Numbered from the stretch's first letter, positions 1-9,553 are shown. The stretch: 64,000 bases of DNA from Miscanthus floridulus (GCF_019320115.1 NC_089585.1:145730309-145794308), one strand, 5' to 3'. The notes: generated by a model not told the origin, from the letters alone. Numbers and translations are program-made.

Positions 1-318
1 GAGCGAGGAGAGGACGAGGAAGCGGTCGGCAGGGGAGCGCGGGAAGGACGGCGGCGCGTGCGGCTGTGGGCGGAGCACGACGCGGAGGGACGCCGTGGAG
101 AGCGGCGGCACGGCGCCGCGCGGCGGGCTGACGAGGAACTTGAGCGGGGAGGAGGTCTGGACCTTGAAGGCGACGGGGAGGGACGGGTGCAGCGAGCGGA
201 GGCGGAGGTCGGCGCGGCACTTGGCGTTGGGCTTGAAGTCGATCACCACCTCGTCCTCCTCCACCTCCAGGAGACGCTCGGGAGCTGGCGCGGAGGAGGC
301 TGCTTCCGCCGCGGCCAT
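1..318 (-). CDS. MSP/VAP-domain protein, first exon (partial, vapyrin-like candidate)
   Basis: On the minus strand a start codon at 318-316 opens 106 codons without a stop to the window edge, so the gene is partial at its 3' side. After a short Ala-rich leader the peptide reads LLEVEEDEVVIDFKPNAKCR, then about 70 residues with the hydrophobic/polar alternation and the FKVQTSSP and FLVSPPRGAVPP signatures of a major-sperm-protein (MSP) domain. That immunoglobulin-like fold is found in VAP proteins, where it binds FFAT-type peptides at the ER surface. In plants it also occurs in front of ankyrin repeats (vapyrin and relatives). The visible sequence looks closer to the ankyrin-linked class than to classical VAP27, but the part that would decide lies outside the window. 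Codon use is strongly GC-rich, as in grass 5' exons. The start is supported by the in-frame domain right after it and the AT-richer, non-coding sequence upstream. Confidence 0.72.
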   Translation of the reverse strand, partial: MAAAEAASSAPAPERLLEVEEDEVVIDFKPNAKCRADLRLRSLHPSLPVAFKVQTSSPLKFLVSPPRGAVPPLSTASLRVVLRPQPHAPPSFPRSPADRFLVLSSL

Positions 319-1441
319 TTCTTGGAAGGGGAACTCGCTATAGCTGCACGAGAGTGTATAGTATGGAAGGAGTGACCGGGGCAGCAGTGGAAGGAATGCA
401 GCAGCATGGAATGGTGGCTAGCTACCTAGGGCGACGCTTTTCTTGTCACGCTGTTGGATGGGCAAGCTACGAAGGAATGTTGATCTCCTGTGCCACTGTG
501 GTGGCGTGAGCATTGAGCAGACCACATCATACGCCCATGCCATGCGCCGCCCGGGTAGGTAACTTCGATGACACGGCTGTGCACATAAGTCCGTGCGGAT
601 TCCCTGGATGGCTGGATCCGTTGTGGCCCTCGATTGCATGATAAACAAGGGGACCACTGGGGAATGATGGAGCAGGGCTACGCCTACGATCGAGGTCGAG
701 GTCGAGCAGGCCCGGCCGCCCGGTACCAGCGCGTACAGTACACGTCCCATTCGGAACGGGTGGCGAGTTACGCACGCCGGCCGGGTGAGGGTGAAGAAGC
801 AGGCAGCGCCCAGCGCGCGCACTACAGTGCCCTCGTGAAAGGCCCCCAGGCCCCCACAGGCCACTTCCTCGCGCGATCTCGCTCGCTCGGCCTGCGTCGC
901 CGCCGCGGCTGGGCTGGGCAGCCACGCATGTGCCGACGCCCTCCCCTCAAATTGCCGTTTGTCGCGCACGAATCGGCACAAAAGCGGGGCTTGGCCGCGT
1001 CCGCGGCCTCTGCGTGCTCCAGCGTCTCGCATATACGCGCGGCTTGGCTATACGCGCCTGCCCGCAGGCCCCGGTCGGGGCTACAAACAAAAAACTCTCT
1101 CTTGCGTCTGCTGCCGCTACGCTACAAACAACCTCTGACCCCTCGTTTTTATGCATCGTACGTCATGTGGAAGCGGTAGAATGAACTCGCCCTCCATGAA
1201 ATGCTTGGGTAACTCGTATACAGGGGCACAGACGACTGGCGACCCAAATCGGCATATTCCGCAGCATATATGACAGAGTCATGGGATAGTAGAAGAAATC
1301 TGAGCGTGTCATGACCTTATCTGTATGCTCGGAGTCTAGACGGTTAGAAACTTAGAATAGAACCAATCTCCTCATTATCTCCTGGATTGGCTGGATAGTA
1401 CTCCTAGTCATCGCATGCGAGACGCTTTTAGTGTGTCGTAA
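319..1441 (-). promoter_or_regulatory. Upstream region of the MSP-domain gene
   Basis: No gene is visible here; the open frames are chance products of GC-rich sequence and do not resemble any family I recognise. The position upstream of the minus-strand MSP gene makes it the expected promoter and 5' UTR. A weak TATA-like CTATACAC lies at about 354-361 on the minus strand, roughly 40 bases above the start codon, which is close for a TATA box. Base composition falls from GC-rich (to about 1100) to AT-rich. Confidence 0.4.
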
Positions 1442-1731
1442 GACTGTCTCCGACAACCACGACCCAAAATACAAGACTCATTTATTCTTCGGGTAGCGTT
1501 ACAGGCAAAAGGTTCAATACATATTTTTGGTCTTCTCCAACAACAAGACCCAAAAGATAACCCTTTCTATAAATAGGTCTCCAGGAGAGAGGATACTCAG
1601 ATTTGGATTATGCCTCTCCTGACACTCAAAATGGGTCTTCCATATACGTACTCTGTTGGAGACTATATGTATTGCGTTTGAGATCTATTTTGGGTTTGGG
1701 TTCCGCAATGAGTCTCCTGTTGGAGATAGCC
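1442..1731. mobile_element. MITE, Tourist/PIF-Harbinger-like, TAA target duplication
   Basis: A 290 bp element has imperfect terminal inverted repeats, GACTGTCTCCGACAAC at the left and the complement of GTTGGAGATAGCC at the right, flanked by TAA at 1439-1441 and 1732-1734. It has no coding capacity. TAA duplications and this size fit Tourist-type MITEs mobilised by PIF/Harbinger transposases. Confidence 0.6.
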
Positions 1732-1734
1732 TAA

Positions 1735-2340
1735 GGAGAGAAATAAGGGTATTGATGTTCATTTTGATTTAGATGCATTCGGTTTTTCAGTGATGGGTAG
1801 ATAAAGTAATCAAACTCAACCTCTTCAAAGATTTAAACCCTAGTTTTACTAGTTTTTTTACTGTTCTGTCGCATCAGGTTCAGACTTCAGACGGTTGGTA
1901 GGTAACGGTGTTACGGCGTATACGATTTTCAGGCCCAGTTTAGCTTGGGCCTATTCATCCAAGTCCCGCAAATGGGCCTATGACCTGTGGTCCGACGAAC
2001 CCACACTTCGGCAAATTGAACGGAGCTGTCTGCCCCGTTGTTACGAGCTGTCCCATTCTTCCTCCAAAAAGAAAACAGAAATGTTACTTTAACATAGAAA
2101 TTGAAAAGTCAAATTAAACTGAATCAGAAAAGGTATATAATCCTGCAAAGACAGAGGCTCCGACCTACTAGCATTGGCACCAGCCTATATTCTCTGAATC
2201 AAGAGCAATGCTGACCAACATGTTGCGTGTATGGTTTGGTACTTTGCAAGTTTGGATCTGACAACAACTGAGACGCGAACTAACGCGTCAGGATTCAGCG
2301 TCCTCCCTCCTCCGTATAATTCACCTTCTTCATCTTTAAC
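1735..2340. other. Intergenic stretch with telobox and TGGGCC motifs, no gene
   Basis: I see no supportable gene. A telobox-like AAACCCTA lies at about 1836-1843. GGGCC/TGGGCC (site II-like) motifs follow at about 1947-1952 and 1974-1979. In plants these motifs often occur together in promoters of growth-related genes, but no coding region follows on either strand, so a regulatory role is speculative. The 65-codon plus-strand frame at 1895-2092 has no recognisable feature. Confidence 0.3.
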
Positions 2341-2794
2341 GTTGTTTAGATCCACTAATACTACGTAATAGTTAGCAATTACTAAATAGACTTATTAATA
2401 GACCAACTACCTATGGGCCAGTCTTAGTAGGAGTTTCATCGGTGTTTTATTTATATTTAATGAGCTGACATATAAGCACTTTTAATGATGTGGTAACATT
2501 TTTTAAAAAAGAGAAGAAGTGGGTTTCATAGGGACGAAACTCTATTGGCATGGTTACCAACTCTTTATGAGTAATGAAATTAAATATCTATAAAACTATA
2601 TAATGAAACTCTCCATTGAAAATAGGGGTATTTTATCCATGGTTCATTTCATTCTATATGACATGACAGCTTGGAAACTACACTATGAAACTCTTCACTG
2701 AGGCTGGCATTACTTAGAGCTCTGCTTACTAGTTTCATTAGCAGGTTTAGGGTTCTATAGATGCTAATAGATATCAATATAGGGGATTCAAACC
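2341..2794. mobile_element. MITE with GTTTAGATCC-type ends, split by a second MITE
   Basis: The left end GTTTAGATCCACTAATACT and the inverted right end (GGGGATTCAAAC on the plus strand) form imperfect terminal inverted repeats. The internal sequence is rich in TTAG/CTAA words. The element is interrupted at 2418-2707. It resembles the MITE remnants at 5381-5471 and 6579-35430, so the family is present several times in the window. The target duplication is not clear. Confidence 0.45.
2418..2707. mobile_element. MITE nested in another MITE, CCAG...CTGG ends
   Basis: The termini CCAGTCTTAGTAGGAGTTTC and, on the opposite strand, CCAGCCTCAGTGAAGAGTTT are imperfect inverted repeats about 27 bp long, bounding 290 bp without coding capacity. 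Both flanks belong to the MITE at 2341-2794, showing nesting. I could not read a convincing target duplication, so the superfamily is left open. Confidence 0.5.
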
Positions 2795-4261
2795 GGTCCT
2801 AAAATAAATGCGTTATGTCACAGCAAAACTTGTAAAAAAAAGTGCAAGACATGAGCACGGCTCGTGCTGGCATTGTAATGCGTATAAATCGTATCCGCTC
2901 GGCGCTCGCCAATTTTCTTACTGCTGAGTGCCCATCGACTGATCGAGCCGACCAACTGATGGTCATCCGAGTCGGCGGCGGCTGCTGCGGTACAGGACGT
3001 CACATGATCGCGCCAGGTTTTGGTTGAACGGAGGGAGTCGCCACTCGGCAGTCGCCACCAAATAATTTCACGGCGAAGATGAGGTGAGGTACAAGACTCC
3101 AGGCAGCGCAGCCTTTGCAGCGTGCAGCCTTTCCACCGTCCACCGTCACGTGGGCGGAGCATGCGGCATATTCTTGTTTGACATGTTGGTCGATGCTGCT
3201 CATGACGGACAGCAGCTCAGCAGGACCAGCATTAGCAGAGGCAGAGTGCTGCGTGCGGTGCTATTGCTGAGCAGTCGGTGGTCAATGCAACTAGTACTGT
3301 GGCAGCTCCTGGATCGAGCACTAAGCGCGCCTTCCAACCTCCTAATTAAACACCTGTCCGGAGGTAAAATCAGCAAAGATTGTTCCTGTTTTTTTGCGCT
3401 CGCCAAGATACTATTGCCTCTTGGAAGTTGAAACCAGGAAAAACATGTCACTACACTCCATGGCGGGTGGCGTCCCTGCTGCTGGTTGCCATCACCCTCC
3501 TCCGTCCTCTCCGTTCGTCACCCGTTGCCCTCCAACGTACAGTGGCAGTTCGGTAGTCGCCAGCTGACAGCCCAGCCGTTGCAGAGGCGGTTCAGGGGAG
3601 CTGTAGATCCAGACAAAACAGGCAAGTAACCAATTCGATCTGGAAAACCTGTGCGCCAGCACGCATGCCCCTGTTGCGTCGTTGATTGTCCTATTGCACG
3701 TACAGTACGCGGTGGCGGAGACACGCAATAATTTCACAGCGCCAAGCCAACCAGACTCGTATGCTTACCGGGAAAGCCAACATGTCATGAGTTACTGTCC
3801 TACGCCAAGGCGTGTCATACTGCTCGTAGAAAGGTGCTGCGGCTAAAATATAACCCTAAAAAGAAGAGGCTACAGGGTAACATTACATATTTGGAGCCTT
3901 TTCAACATTTGTATACAAGAACTACTAATGGTATGCAAGCCATCGAGACACGTCTTCAGAAATGGAGCTTGCTGACAAGACTTAAAACACTCATCACTGG
4001 TAACAACCTTATAGTTTTGTGATTAGGTTTTGATCCACACACACACACACTTCCAGGCTTCAATGCCAATCACACGGATAAGGTGACCCACGAGCACCGG
4101 GACAGTGTGGTGGGGTTTGGACTGAAATATTGAATGGACGGAGGGGAGGACGAAGCTAAGCTCACATGTTTGCCATTAAGAAACAGCAGGGGTACACTCT
4201 CCGTATAGAACAAGAGAGAGAAGACACGCACGCGCTGGGCCATGCATGCTTTCTGCGAATC
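2795..4261. other. Intergenic region without a supportable gene
   Basis: Several open frames of 60-115 codons occur on both strands (for example around 3084-3431 and 3492-3737). They overlap one another and show no family motif or convincing gene structure. The words AATAATTTCAC plus GCG occur near 3060 and 3727, hinting at an old small duplication. A short (CA)n tract lies at about 4037-4050. Confidence 0.35.
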
Positions 4262-4436
4262 AGCACCGGCCACCGCGTCCGACGGCTGAGGGCCGGCGGA
4301 CCCCTCCTCTCTCCCGCTCTCCCGTATTCACCTTGCGAGCACTCCATTTCCATGAAATTTGGACATGCTATGTTTATGTTAGGGTGACACTGTGACAGGG
4401 CCCATCATCTTTTAGTGATGATGTTTGACAAATATT

Positions 4437-4452
4437 TTTTTTTTTGAAACAA
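4437..4452 (-). mobile_element. Micro-retroposon: T-tract insert with 17 bp target duplication
   Basis: The 17-mer GATGTTTGACAAATATT occurs at 4420-4436 and again at 4453-4469, around a short core of T residues followed by GAAACAA. In the tandem copy at about 5640-5660 the 17-mer occurs once with no core, so that site is the empty allele. A poly-A (here poly-T) core plus a target duplication over 10 bp is what target-primed reverse transcription by a LINE or SINE leaves when almost everything but the tail is lost. Confidence 0.6.
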
Positions 4453-4791
4453 GATGTTTGACAAATATTCATACATCGCAATCATGCTCATGCTCATCGA
4501 TCAACTCTTTTGGTGCAAATTCTCTCCTCCAGCTTCTGCAAATCCCGGCCGATGTGTACAAAGTTTATTTATAAAAGCACCTGGTTTTCCATCCTATATC
4601 AAGTTACGCATTCTATGTGATGATTAATGAAGCAACACATTTTTTAACATACTTGATGATTTATTTAGTTTTATTAGTCGACTCATGTTTCGTGCTCAAA
4701 TAAAGAATATATCCAAGATTAAAAGGAAAGGGTAGCAAAAGACAATTAATTTAGAGGGGAAAAGCAAATTTTTCCCAAGCATTTACCTCAG

Positions 4792-5056
4792 TACTACCTC
4801 TGTCCTCCTAGAAAGGATACAACTCTAGTTTTGGTCCAAGACAAACTATCTTAATTTTATCTAAGTTTATAGAAAATAATAACAACATTTATAACTATAA
4901 AGAACTACAGTATACTAGAAAATATATCTCATGGCGAATCTAATGATATATATTTACTTATAATTAATATTAGTATCTTTTACATGAATTTGGTCAAATT
5001 TAAAGAGAGTTTAATTTAACACTATGCTAAAATTGTATATGCTAGGATGGAGGTAA
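4792..5056. mobile_element. Stowaway-like MITE in duplication copy 1
   Basis: The left end TACTACCTCTGTCC and the right end GGATGGAGGTA form the CTCCCTCCGTCC-type inverted termini of Stowaway (Tc1/mariner) MITEs, next to TA dinucleotides. The interior is AT-rich and non-coding. The same element sits at the matching place in copy 2, so it was inserted before the duplication. Confidence 0.65.
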
Positions 5057-5380
5057 TAATTTATTATGCTCCAAGCTAGCTTCAAGCTATGACAGCTTTG
5101 GGTTGGTCCTTATATTTCACCGGACATCAGGGGTAAAGCTCCTATTGGTTATATATCTAAAACAAAATAAAAAAGTTTATAACAATAGGAAACAAATAAG
5201 CAATACAATTATACAAGTGAATCTAGCCACTCCAAAATTTGAGAAGGTATTTTTGTTTGCATCATTACTAACCAATGCAAATACATGAATAAAGGAACCC
5301 TTGCAAGCTTGAACTGAACAACCTTTGTGATGGAATATATGACCATTTCAAATTCACCAAATACTGCAACCAATGGCAAG

Positions 5381-5471
5381 AGTATGTTTGGAGCCATTAG
5401 TAATAATAATTAGCACCCAGAATTGGTAGGTGAGGATCTAAACATACCGAGTAATAGATCTGCTAATTATT
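5381..5471. mobile_element. Truncated left end of a GTTTGG-type MITE
   Basis: This stretch matches the left end of the MITE that starts at about 6579 (TGTTTGGAGCCATTAGTAAT against TGTTTGGAATCATTAGTAAT) and continues to GATCTGCTAATTATTAG. There it breaks off into the start of duplication copy 2, so the duplication breakpoint lies inside the MITE. Confidence 0.6.
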
Positions 5472-6670
5472 AGCACCGGCCACCGCGTCCAACGGTTGAG
5501 GGCCGGCGGACCCCTCCTCTCCCTCTCCCTCTCCTGCTCTCCCGTATTCACCTTGCCCTTGCGAGCACTCCATTTCCATGAAATTTGCACATGCTATGTT
5601 AGGGTGACACTATGAAAGGGCTCATCATCTTTTGGTGATGATGTTTGACAAATATTAATTCATAGATCGCAGTCATGCTTGGGTGATGACTCAACTCTAT
5701 TGTTTATATACTTTAAAAAAAACTCTGTTGTGTATATTATTTTATGCATCATCGATCAACTCTTTTCGTGTAAATTCAATATCTCCAGCTTCTGCAAATC
5801 GTGGCAGATGTGTACGAAGTTTATTCATACAAGCACCTATTTTCCACCATATATCAAGTTACGCAGTCTATGTGATGATTAATGAAGCAACACATTTTCT
5901 TAACATACTTGATGATTTGGTTTTAGGCAACTCATGTTTCATGCTCAAGTAAAGAATTCAATATTAAAGAAAAGGGTAGCAGAAGCCAAATTAATTCAGA
6001 GGGGAAAAGCAAATCTGTTCCAAGTGTTTACCTCAATACTACCTCTGCCATGGAAAGGATATATTTCTAGTTTTATTTAGTCTAAGTCAAACTATCTTAA
6101 TTTTGTCTAAGTTTATAGAAAATAATAACAACCTTTATAACTATAATAAATATACTATGGAAACATATTTCGTGGTGAATCTAATGATACATATTTACTT
6201 ACAAAAATATTATTATCTTTTACATTAATTTGATCAAATTTAAAGAGAGTTTAACTTAAATGCTAGAATTGTATCTTTCTAGGATGGAGGAGGTAATTTA
6301 TTACGCTCCAAGCTAGCTTCAAGCTATGCCAGCTTTGGGTTGGTCCTTATCTTTCACGTGATAGCAGGGGGGGAGTTCTATTGGTTATGTATTTAATTTA
6401 AAAGAAAAAAGGAATGTAGCCACTCCAAAATTTGAGAATGTATTTTTATTTCCATTATTGCTAACCAATGCAAAATACATGAAAAAAGGAACCCTTGCAA
6501 GCTTGAACTGAACCACCTTTGTGATGTGGAACATATGGCCATTTCAAATTCACCAAATACCATAACTAATTATAAGAGTATGTTTGGAATCATTAGTAAT
6601 GATAATTAGCACATGGAATTGGTAGGTAAGGGATCTAAACATTCCCAGTAATAGATCTGCTAACTATTAG
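5472..6670. repeat. Tandem duplication, copy 2 (about 1.2 kb)
   Basis: This is the direct repeat of 4262-5471. The junction word around 5470 (TTAGCACCGG) joins the MITE interior to the start of the unit. Copy 2 keeps the intact continuation of the MITE to its right, so it holds the original right flank. No gene is visible inside either copy; the open frames near 5683-5952 are AT-rich and carry no motif. Confidence 0.8.
6037..6296. mobile_element. Stowaway-like MITE in duplication copy 2
   Basis: This is the counterpart of the element at 4792-5056, with termini TACTACCTCTGCC and GGATGGAGGAGGTA. It diverges from its sister by substitutions and small indels. Confidence 0.6.
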
Positions 6671-6869
6671 CTAAGGGGGCTGCTAACAGTTAGTTCATTA
6701 GCTGGTGGAGGGGTGTCAATAGTCCAATTACACCTCCAACCAATTATCCAACCATAGTGAATCCAAACAACTCCTGCTAATAGTGTAATTAGCTAGCTAA
6801 TAGATAAATAAATGTAGCTAAGGCTAATAGAGCACCACTTAGTTTATAGTTAGGTGGGTTATTGGTTAT
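6579..6869. mobile_element. MITE left part, split by retrotransposon E1
   Basis: The left end TATGTTTGGAATCATTAGTA starts a TTAG/CTAA-rich non-coding element. It is cut at 6869 by the E1 LTR and resumes at 35191. The far end, read on the minus strand, is CTGTTTAGACCTATTAGTGT, giving imperfect inverted termini and an original length of roughly 530 bp. Confidence 0.55.
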
Positions 6870-7348
6870 TGTCGGTGTTTTTGGACCACCGATAAGTAAA
6901 TTTGTATTTGCGCGTCTGGCTCGGATGGTGTGCTCGGAGGACACAAGGGTTTATACTGGTTCGGGCGGAACGTCCCTACGTCCAGTTTGTTGTTGCTCAT
7001 GTTACCGACACTTGATTTGTAGTAGGGGTTACAAACAGGCGAGAGAGGGAAAGGATCCCAAGTCTCTGGTGAAAGGAGTGAACGGGTGCTGAGAGCTCGA
7101 TCGCTGCTCAGCCATGTGCTCGTGTCGTGCTCTTGTGTGTTTTATCTCGTGGTTCGGTCTCGTACGGATCTGTATCCCCCTTCATGGGGCGCCCTGCTTC
7201 TCCTTTTATAGGCAAAGGGAAAGCGCGGATTATAGCGGGGGAAAAGGAGAAGAACGAGAGAGAGAAGAAGGCTTCCAGGATCGTCGGGTCCTTCTTCTCC
7301 TTCATGCGGGTCCCACCGAGCCTGTAGATGTCAACTAGGATGGCTCCA

Positions 7349-7629
7349 TGTAACATCCCGGCCCAGGGCTTAACATGATTAATAGGATACTCATACCAAC
7401 AAGTTGCAACTTCTTTTTCGGAAGCCCATCTCTAAAGAACTCTGAGGTTAAGCGTGCTTGGCCTAGAGCAATTTCAAGATGGGTGACCAATCGGAAAATC
7501 TTTCCCGGGTGCGCACGAGTGAGGACAAAGTGCGCAGAAAAGACTTATGTGGATCTGTGAAGGTAGTCTATGTCCTAGAAAAGCTGCCAGATGTAAGCGG
7601 GCCCGGCCTCATAGAGGCGGGACGTTACA
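7349..7629 (+). repeat. Cassandra 5' LTR
   Basis: This 281 bp LTR starts TGTAACATCCCGG and ends GACGTTACA. It differs from the 3' LTR by a small number of substitutions and no length change, which suggests a fairly recent insertion. Confidence 0.9.
7385..7510 (+). other. 5S rRNA-derived block in Cassandra 5' LTR
   Basis: The order of words follows plant 5S rRNA: GGATACTCATACCA at the start, CCATC then AACTCTGAGG, then GTTAAGCGTGCTTGG (box A region of the internal control region), AGAG, and AGATGGGTGACC (box C region). The stretch between CATACCA and CCATC has diverged from true 5S. The box A and box C regions are the best kept, consistent with selection for pol III transcription rather than for making a ribosomal RNA. 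Confidence 0.85.
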
Positions 7630-7632
7630 GAA

Positions 7633-7644
7633 TGGTATCAGAGC
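7633..7644 (+). other. Cassandra primer binding site (initiator tRNA-Met type)
   Basis: TGGTATCAGAGC lies three bases after the 5' LTR and is the standard complement of the 3' end of plant initiator tRNA-Met, used to prime minus-strand synthesis. Confidence 0.88.
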
Positions 7645-7820
7645 CGACTCTCGTGGTTTCACAGGCGCGTGTGTCGTAGTTGCTTAGGCATGGTGCGCAT
7701 GGCTGGAGTGATCCTAGAGTGGTCACACAGCATGGCACATGCGCTGGCACTGGACACACGGATGTGGCCAAGAGGGGACGTTCCTGGCTTGGGATTGACC
7801 GACGAGGACGTCGGTCTCTT

Positions 7821-7833
7821 AAGGGGGTGAGGA
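7821..7833 (+). other. Cassandra polypurine tract
   Basis: AAGGGGGTGAGGA ends exactly at the 3' LTR. Its place and purine content fit the plus-strand primer. Confidence 0.8.
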
Positions 7834-8114
7834 TGTAACATCCTGGCCCAGGGCTTAACAGGATTAATAGGATACTCGTACCAACAAGTTGCAACTTCTT
7901 TTTCGGAAGCCCATCTCTAAAGAACTCTGAGGTTAAGCATGCTTGGCCTAGAGCAATTTCAAGATGGGTGACCGACACGGAAATCTTTCCCGGGTGCGCA
8001 CGAGTGAGGACAAAGTGCGCAGAAAAGACTTGTGTGGGTCTGTGAGGACAGTCTATGTCCTAGAAAAGCTGCCAGATGTAAGCGGGCCCGGCCTCATAGA
8101 GGCGAGACATTACA
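7834..8114 (+). repeat. Cassandra 3' LTR with second 5S-like block
   Basis: It matches the 5' LTR along 281 bp. The 5S-like block runs from 7870 to about 7995 and keeps GTTAAGCATGCTTGG (one change from the 5' copy) and AGATGGGTGACC. Confidence 0.9.
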
Positions 8115-8421
8115 CTCCACGTCGTGGCCCTATTCGTCACTGGCGCCATGCGCAGGCGTCATCTGCCAGTCATGGCGTTCCATTCCATCCCAACAGACGT
8201 CATGGTGAACTGACGTGCCTGCCAGCATTCGTACGAGGGTTAGGCCGAATAGCATCCACATGCCCGACGTTGTTCTTGATGTGAATCCTCAGGTATGGCC
8301 CGTCATGGCCATGGGTTACTTCGAGACATGCCAGTCTCTTCCTTGGTGTTAGAGTTTTGACCCAGGCCCATACGCTTGGACCTGGAGTGGTTGGCGGCGG
8401 TATGGGTCCTCGTCGAACGAG

Positions 8422-8715
8422 ATGGAACCCGTGTCCTTAGGGTTGGGCAAGACAGAGTCCGCACCTAAGGGGTCGGGCGAGACGAAGCCCGTATCTAAGG
8501 AGTCGGGTGAGACAAAGCATGAACCTAAGGGGTCGGGCGAGACAGAGCCCGTGGCCTCGAGGTTAGGCAAGACGGAGTCCACGACCTCGAGGTCGGGCGA
8601 GATGGAGCCCACGGCCTTAGGCGAGACCCCCATGGCCTCGAGGTTGGGCGAGACGGAGCCCGTGGCCTTGGGGTCGGGCGAGGCAGAGCCCACGGCCTTG
8701 GGGTCGGGTGAGACT
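8422..8715 (+). repeat. Tandem repeat array in E1 left LTR (about 36 bp units)
   Basis: About eight degenerate units of the form GTCGGGCGAGACGGAGCCCG plus CGGCCTTGGG run head to tail. Because the unit is close to a multiple of three, both strands stay open and mimic repetitive proteins, but there is no gene. Related arrays lie in the other Tat LTRs at 34915-35105, 50110-50460 and 63776-64000. Confidence 0.75.
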
Positions 8716-8800
8716 TTTTAATACATCTTGCCCCATCCAGAGAAGTCAGTGTGGGCGCTAACTTCCTTACTTTGGGTATCCCTAATATCAATACCCGACA

Positions 8801-9553
8801 GTAGCCCCCGAGATTACGGAGGAGTAGAATACTTCTTTGGAGGCTTTTCTAGACGGGAGGACTCTAAGGGCCTTGGCCTTCTTTTTGTAGCCCACGGTGT
8901 GTCCTGGTAGGGCGGCGGTTCCCTTTTGTCATGATCGGTCTTCTTGGGGGCATGTAACCATAGGATTTGGGAGGTCGAAAAGATTTTTCTTGATTCCGGT
9001 CCCTAGGATCCGGTCGGTCCGTCGTCGTACTGCGACCACACATACGGTCTCCTTACGAGTCCAACTTTCCTCGAGCCCCCACATGTAGTAGGGGTCCGGT
9101 CGAGGGTCGGCTCATCTTTGTGATGGATGAAACATGGTGCTCGGTGAGCTGTTTAACGGGCTAGTACGAATGGGGCCCTAGCTTCCCGTTCATAGGGGTC
9201 CGACATGGGTCAGCTGGTGACCGCGTCTAGACTCTTGGCGGTCAGTCCATACAGTTCTTGGGTCCATTTGGCTGGTCCCAAGGGTTTGTTGCCTTTCTTT
9301 GAGGAAAAACCATGGACTAGGAACGAACTAAGACTCGAACATGGGCCAGGATGCCCACGACGCTCATGTGCCCGGGTACTGGCCACTAGTGGGCCCATCC
9401 CTTTCCACCCCTCACTCTAAGGGTGCCCTAGAGCAGCTGTGAACCCGTCGGTGGGCCAGCCTTCGAACTCCTGGTCCTAAATAGGCCATAGGAGCGTTTT
9501 TAGCTCTAGATCCCTTCTTACCTGCGATGGTTCTTGGCCCATTGAACGGGTGA
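8801..9553. other. E1 spacer between antisense ORF and 3' LTR
   Basis: Non-coding. It matches the E2 spacer at 50566-51500 in order and sequence (for example TACGGAGGAGTAGAATACT near 8815 and 50579). Part of it also matches E2 near 55560 (the word GAGGGTCGGCTC), showing that the elements share mosaic spacer blocks. The purine tract for plus-strand priming is at 8801-8812 on the minus strand. Confidence 0.6.

Larger units (their letters stand above)
4262..5471. repeat. Tandem duplication, copy 1 (about 1.21 kb)
   Basis: This segment recurs in the same orientation and order at 5472-6670. Shared landmarks include AGCACCGGCCACCGCGTCC at 4262 and 5472, the word TTAGGGTGACACTGTGA-like at about 4380 and 5600, the Stowaway-like MITE, and the final GATCTGCTAATTATTAG. 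The copies differ by many substitutions and small indels, so the duplication is old. Copy 1 alone carries the micro-insertion at 4437-4452; copy 2 has extra sequence near 5680-5740. Confidence 0.8.
7349..8114 (+). mobile_element. Cassandra TRIM retrotransposon with 5S rRNA-like LTRs
   Basis: This is a complete 766 bp element with two 281 bp LTRs (7349-7629 and 7834-8114), both TGTAACATCC...TTACA, and a 204 bp interior. The CTCCA target duplication is at 7344-7348 and 8115-8119; the uninterrupted E1 LTR copy near 34597 shows one CTCCA there, confirming the empty site. There is no coding capacity, as expected for a terminal-repeat retrotransposon in miniature. Each LTR carries a 5S rRNA-like block, the hallmark of the Cassandra family, which relies on proteins of other elements and can be transcribed from a pol III internal promoter. 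It is nested in the E1 LTR and so is younger than E1. Confidence 0.93.
6870..8800 (-). repeat. E1 left LTR (3' LTR in element direction)
   Basis: It starts TGTCGGTGTTTTTGGACCAC and ends ATACCCGACA, and matches 34129-35190 apart from the Cassandra insertion and extra copies of a tandem repeat. A minus-strand TATA-like CTATAAAA lies at 7204-7211. Directly right of the LTR, minus-strand CTCGGGGGCTAC is the polypurine tract expected next to a 3' LTR of this group. Confidence 0.85.

Noticed and set aside
58..375. Plus-strand open frame over the first 375 bases
   Set aside because: It is the shadow of the minus-strand MSP-domain exon, whose peptide has a recognisable domain while the plus-strand peptide has none.
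418..1179. Overlapping open frames of 130-200 codons on both strands
   Set aside because: GC-rich, Arg/Ala-rich peptides without motifs, simultaneously open on both strands; more likely promoter sequence.
2818..3737. Candidate small genes of 80-115 codons
   Set aside because: No domain, no splice structure and mutual overlap on opposite strands.
7385..7510. A functional 5S rRNA gene
   Set aside because: The middle third is diverged, it is inside a retrotransposon LTR and a second copy sits in the other LTR, so it is a Cassandra feature.
8349..8791. Repetitive peptides such as GETEPVALGSGE and the Pro-rich counterpart
   Set aside because: They arise from a tandem repeat array in an LTR whose unit is near a multiple of three.
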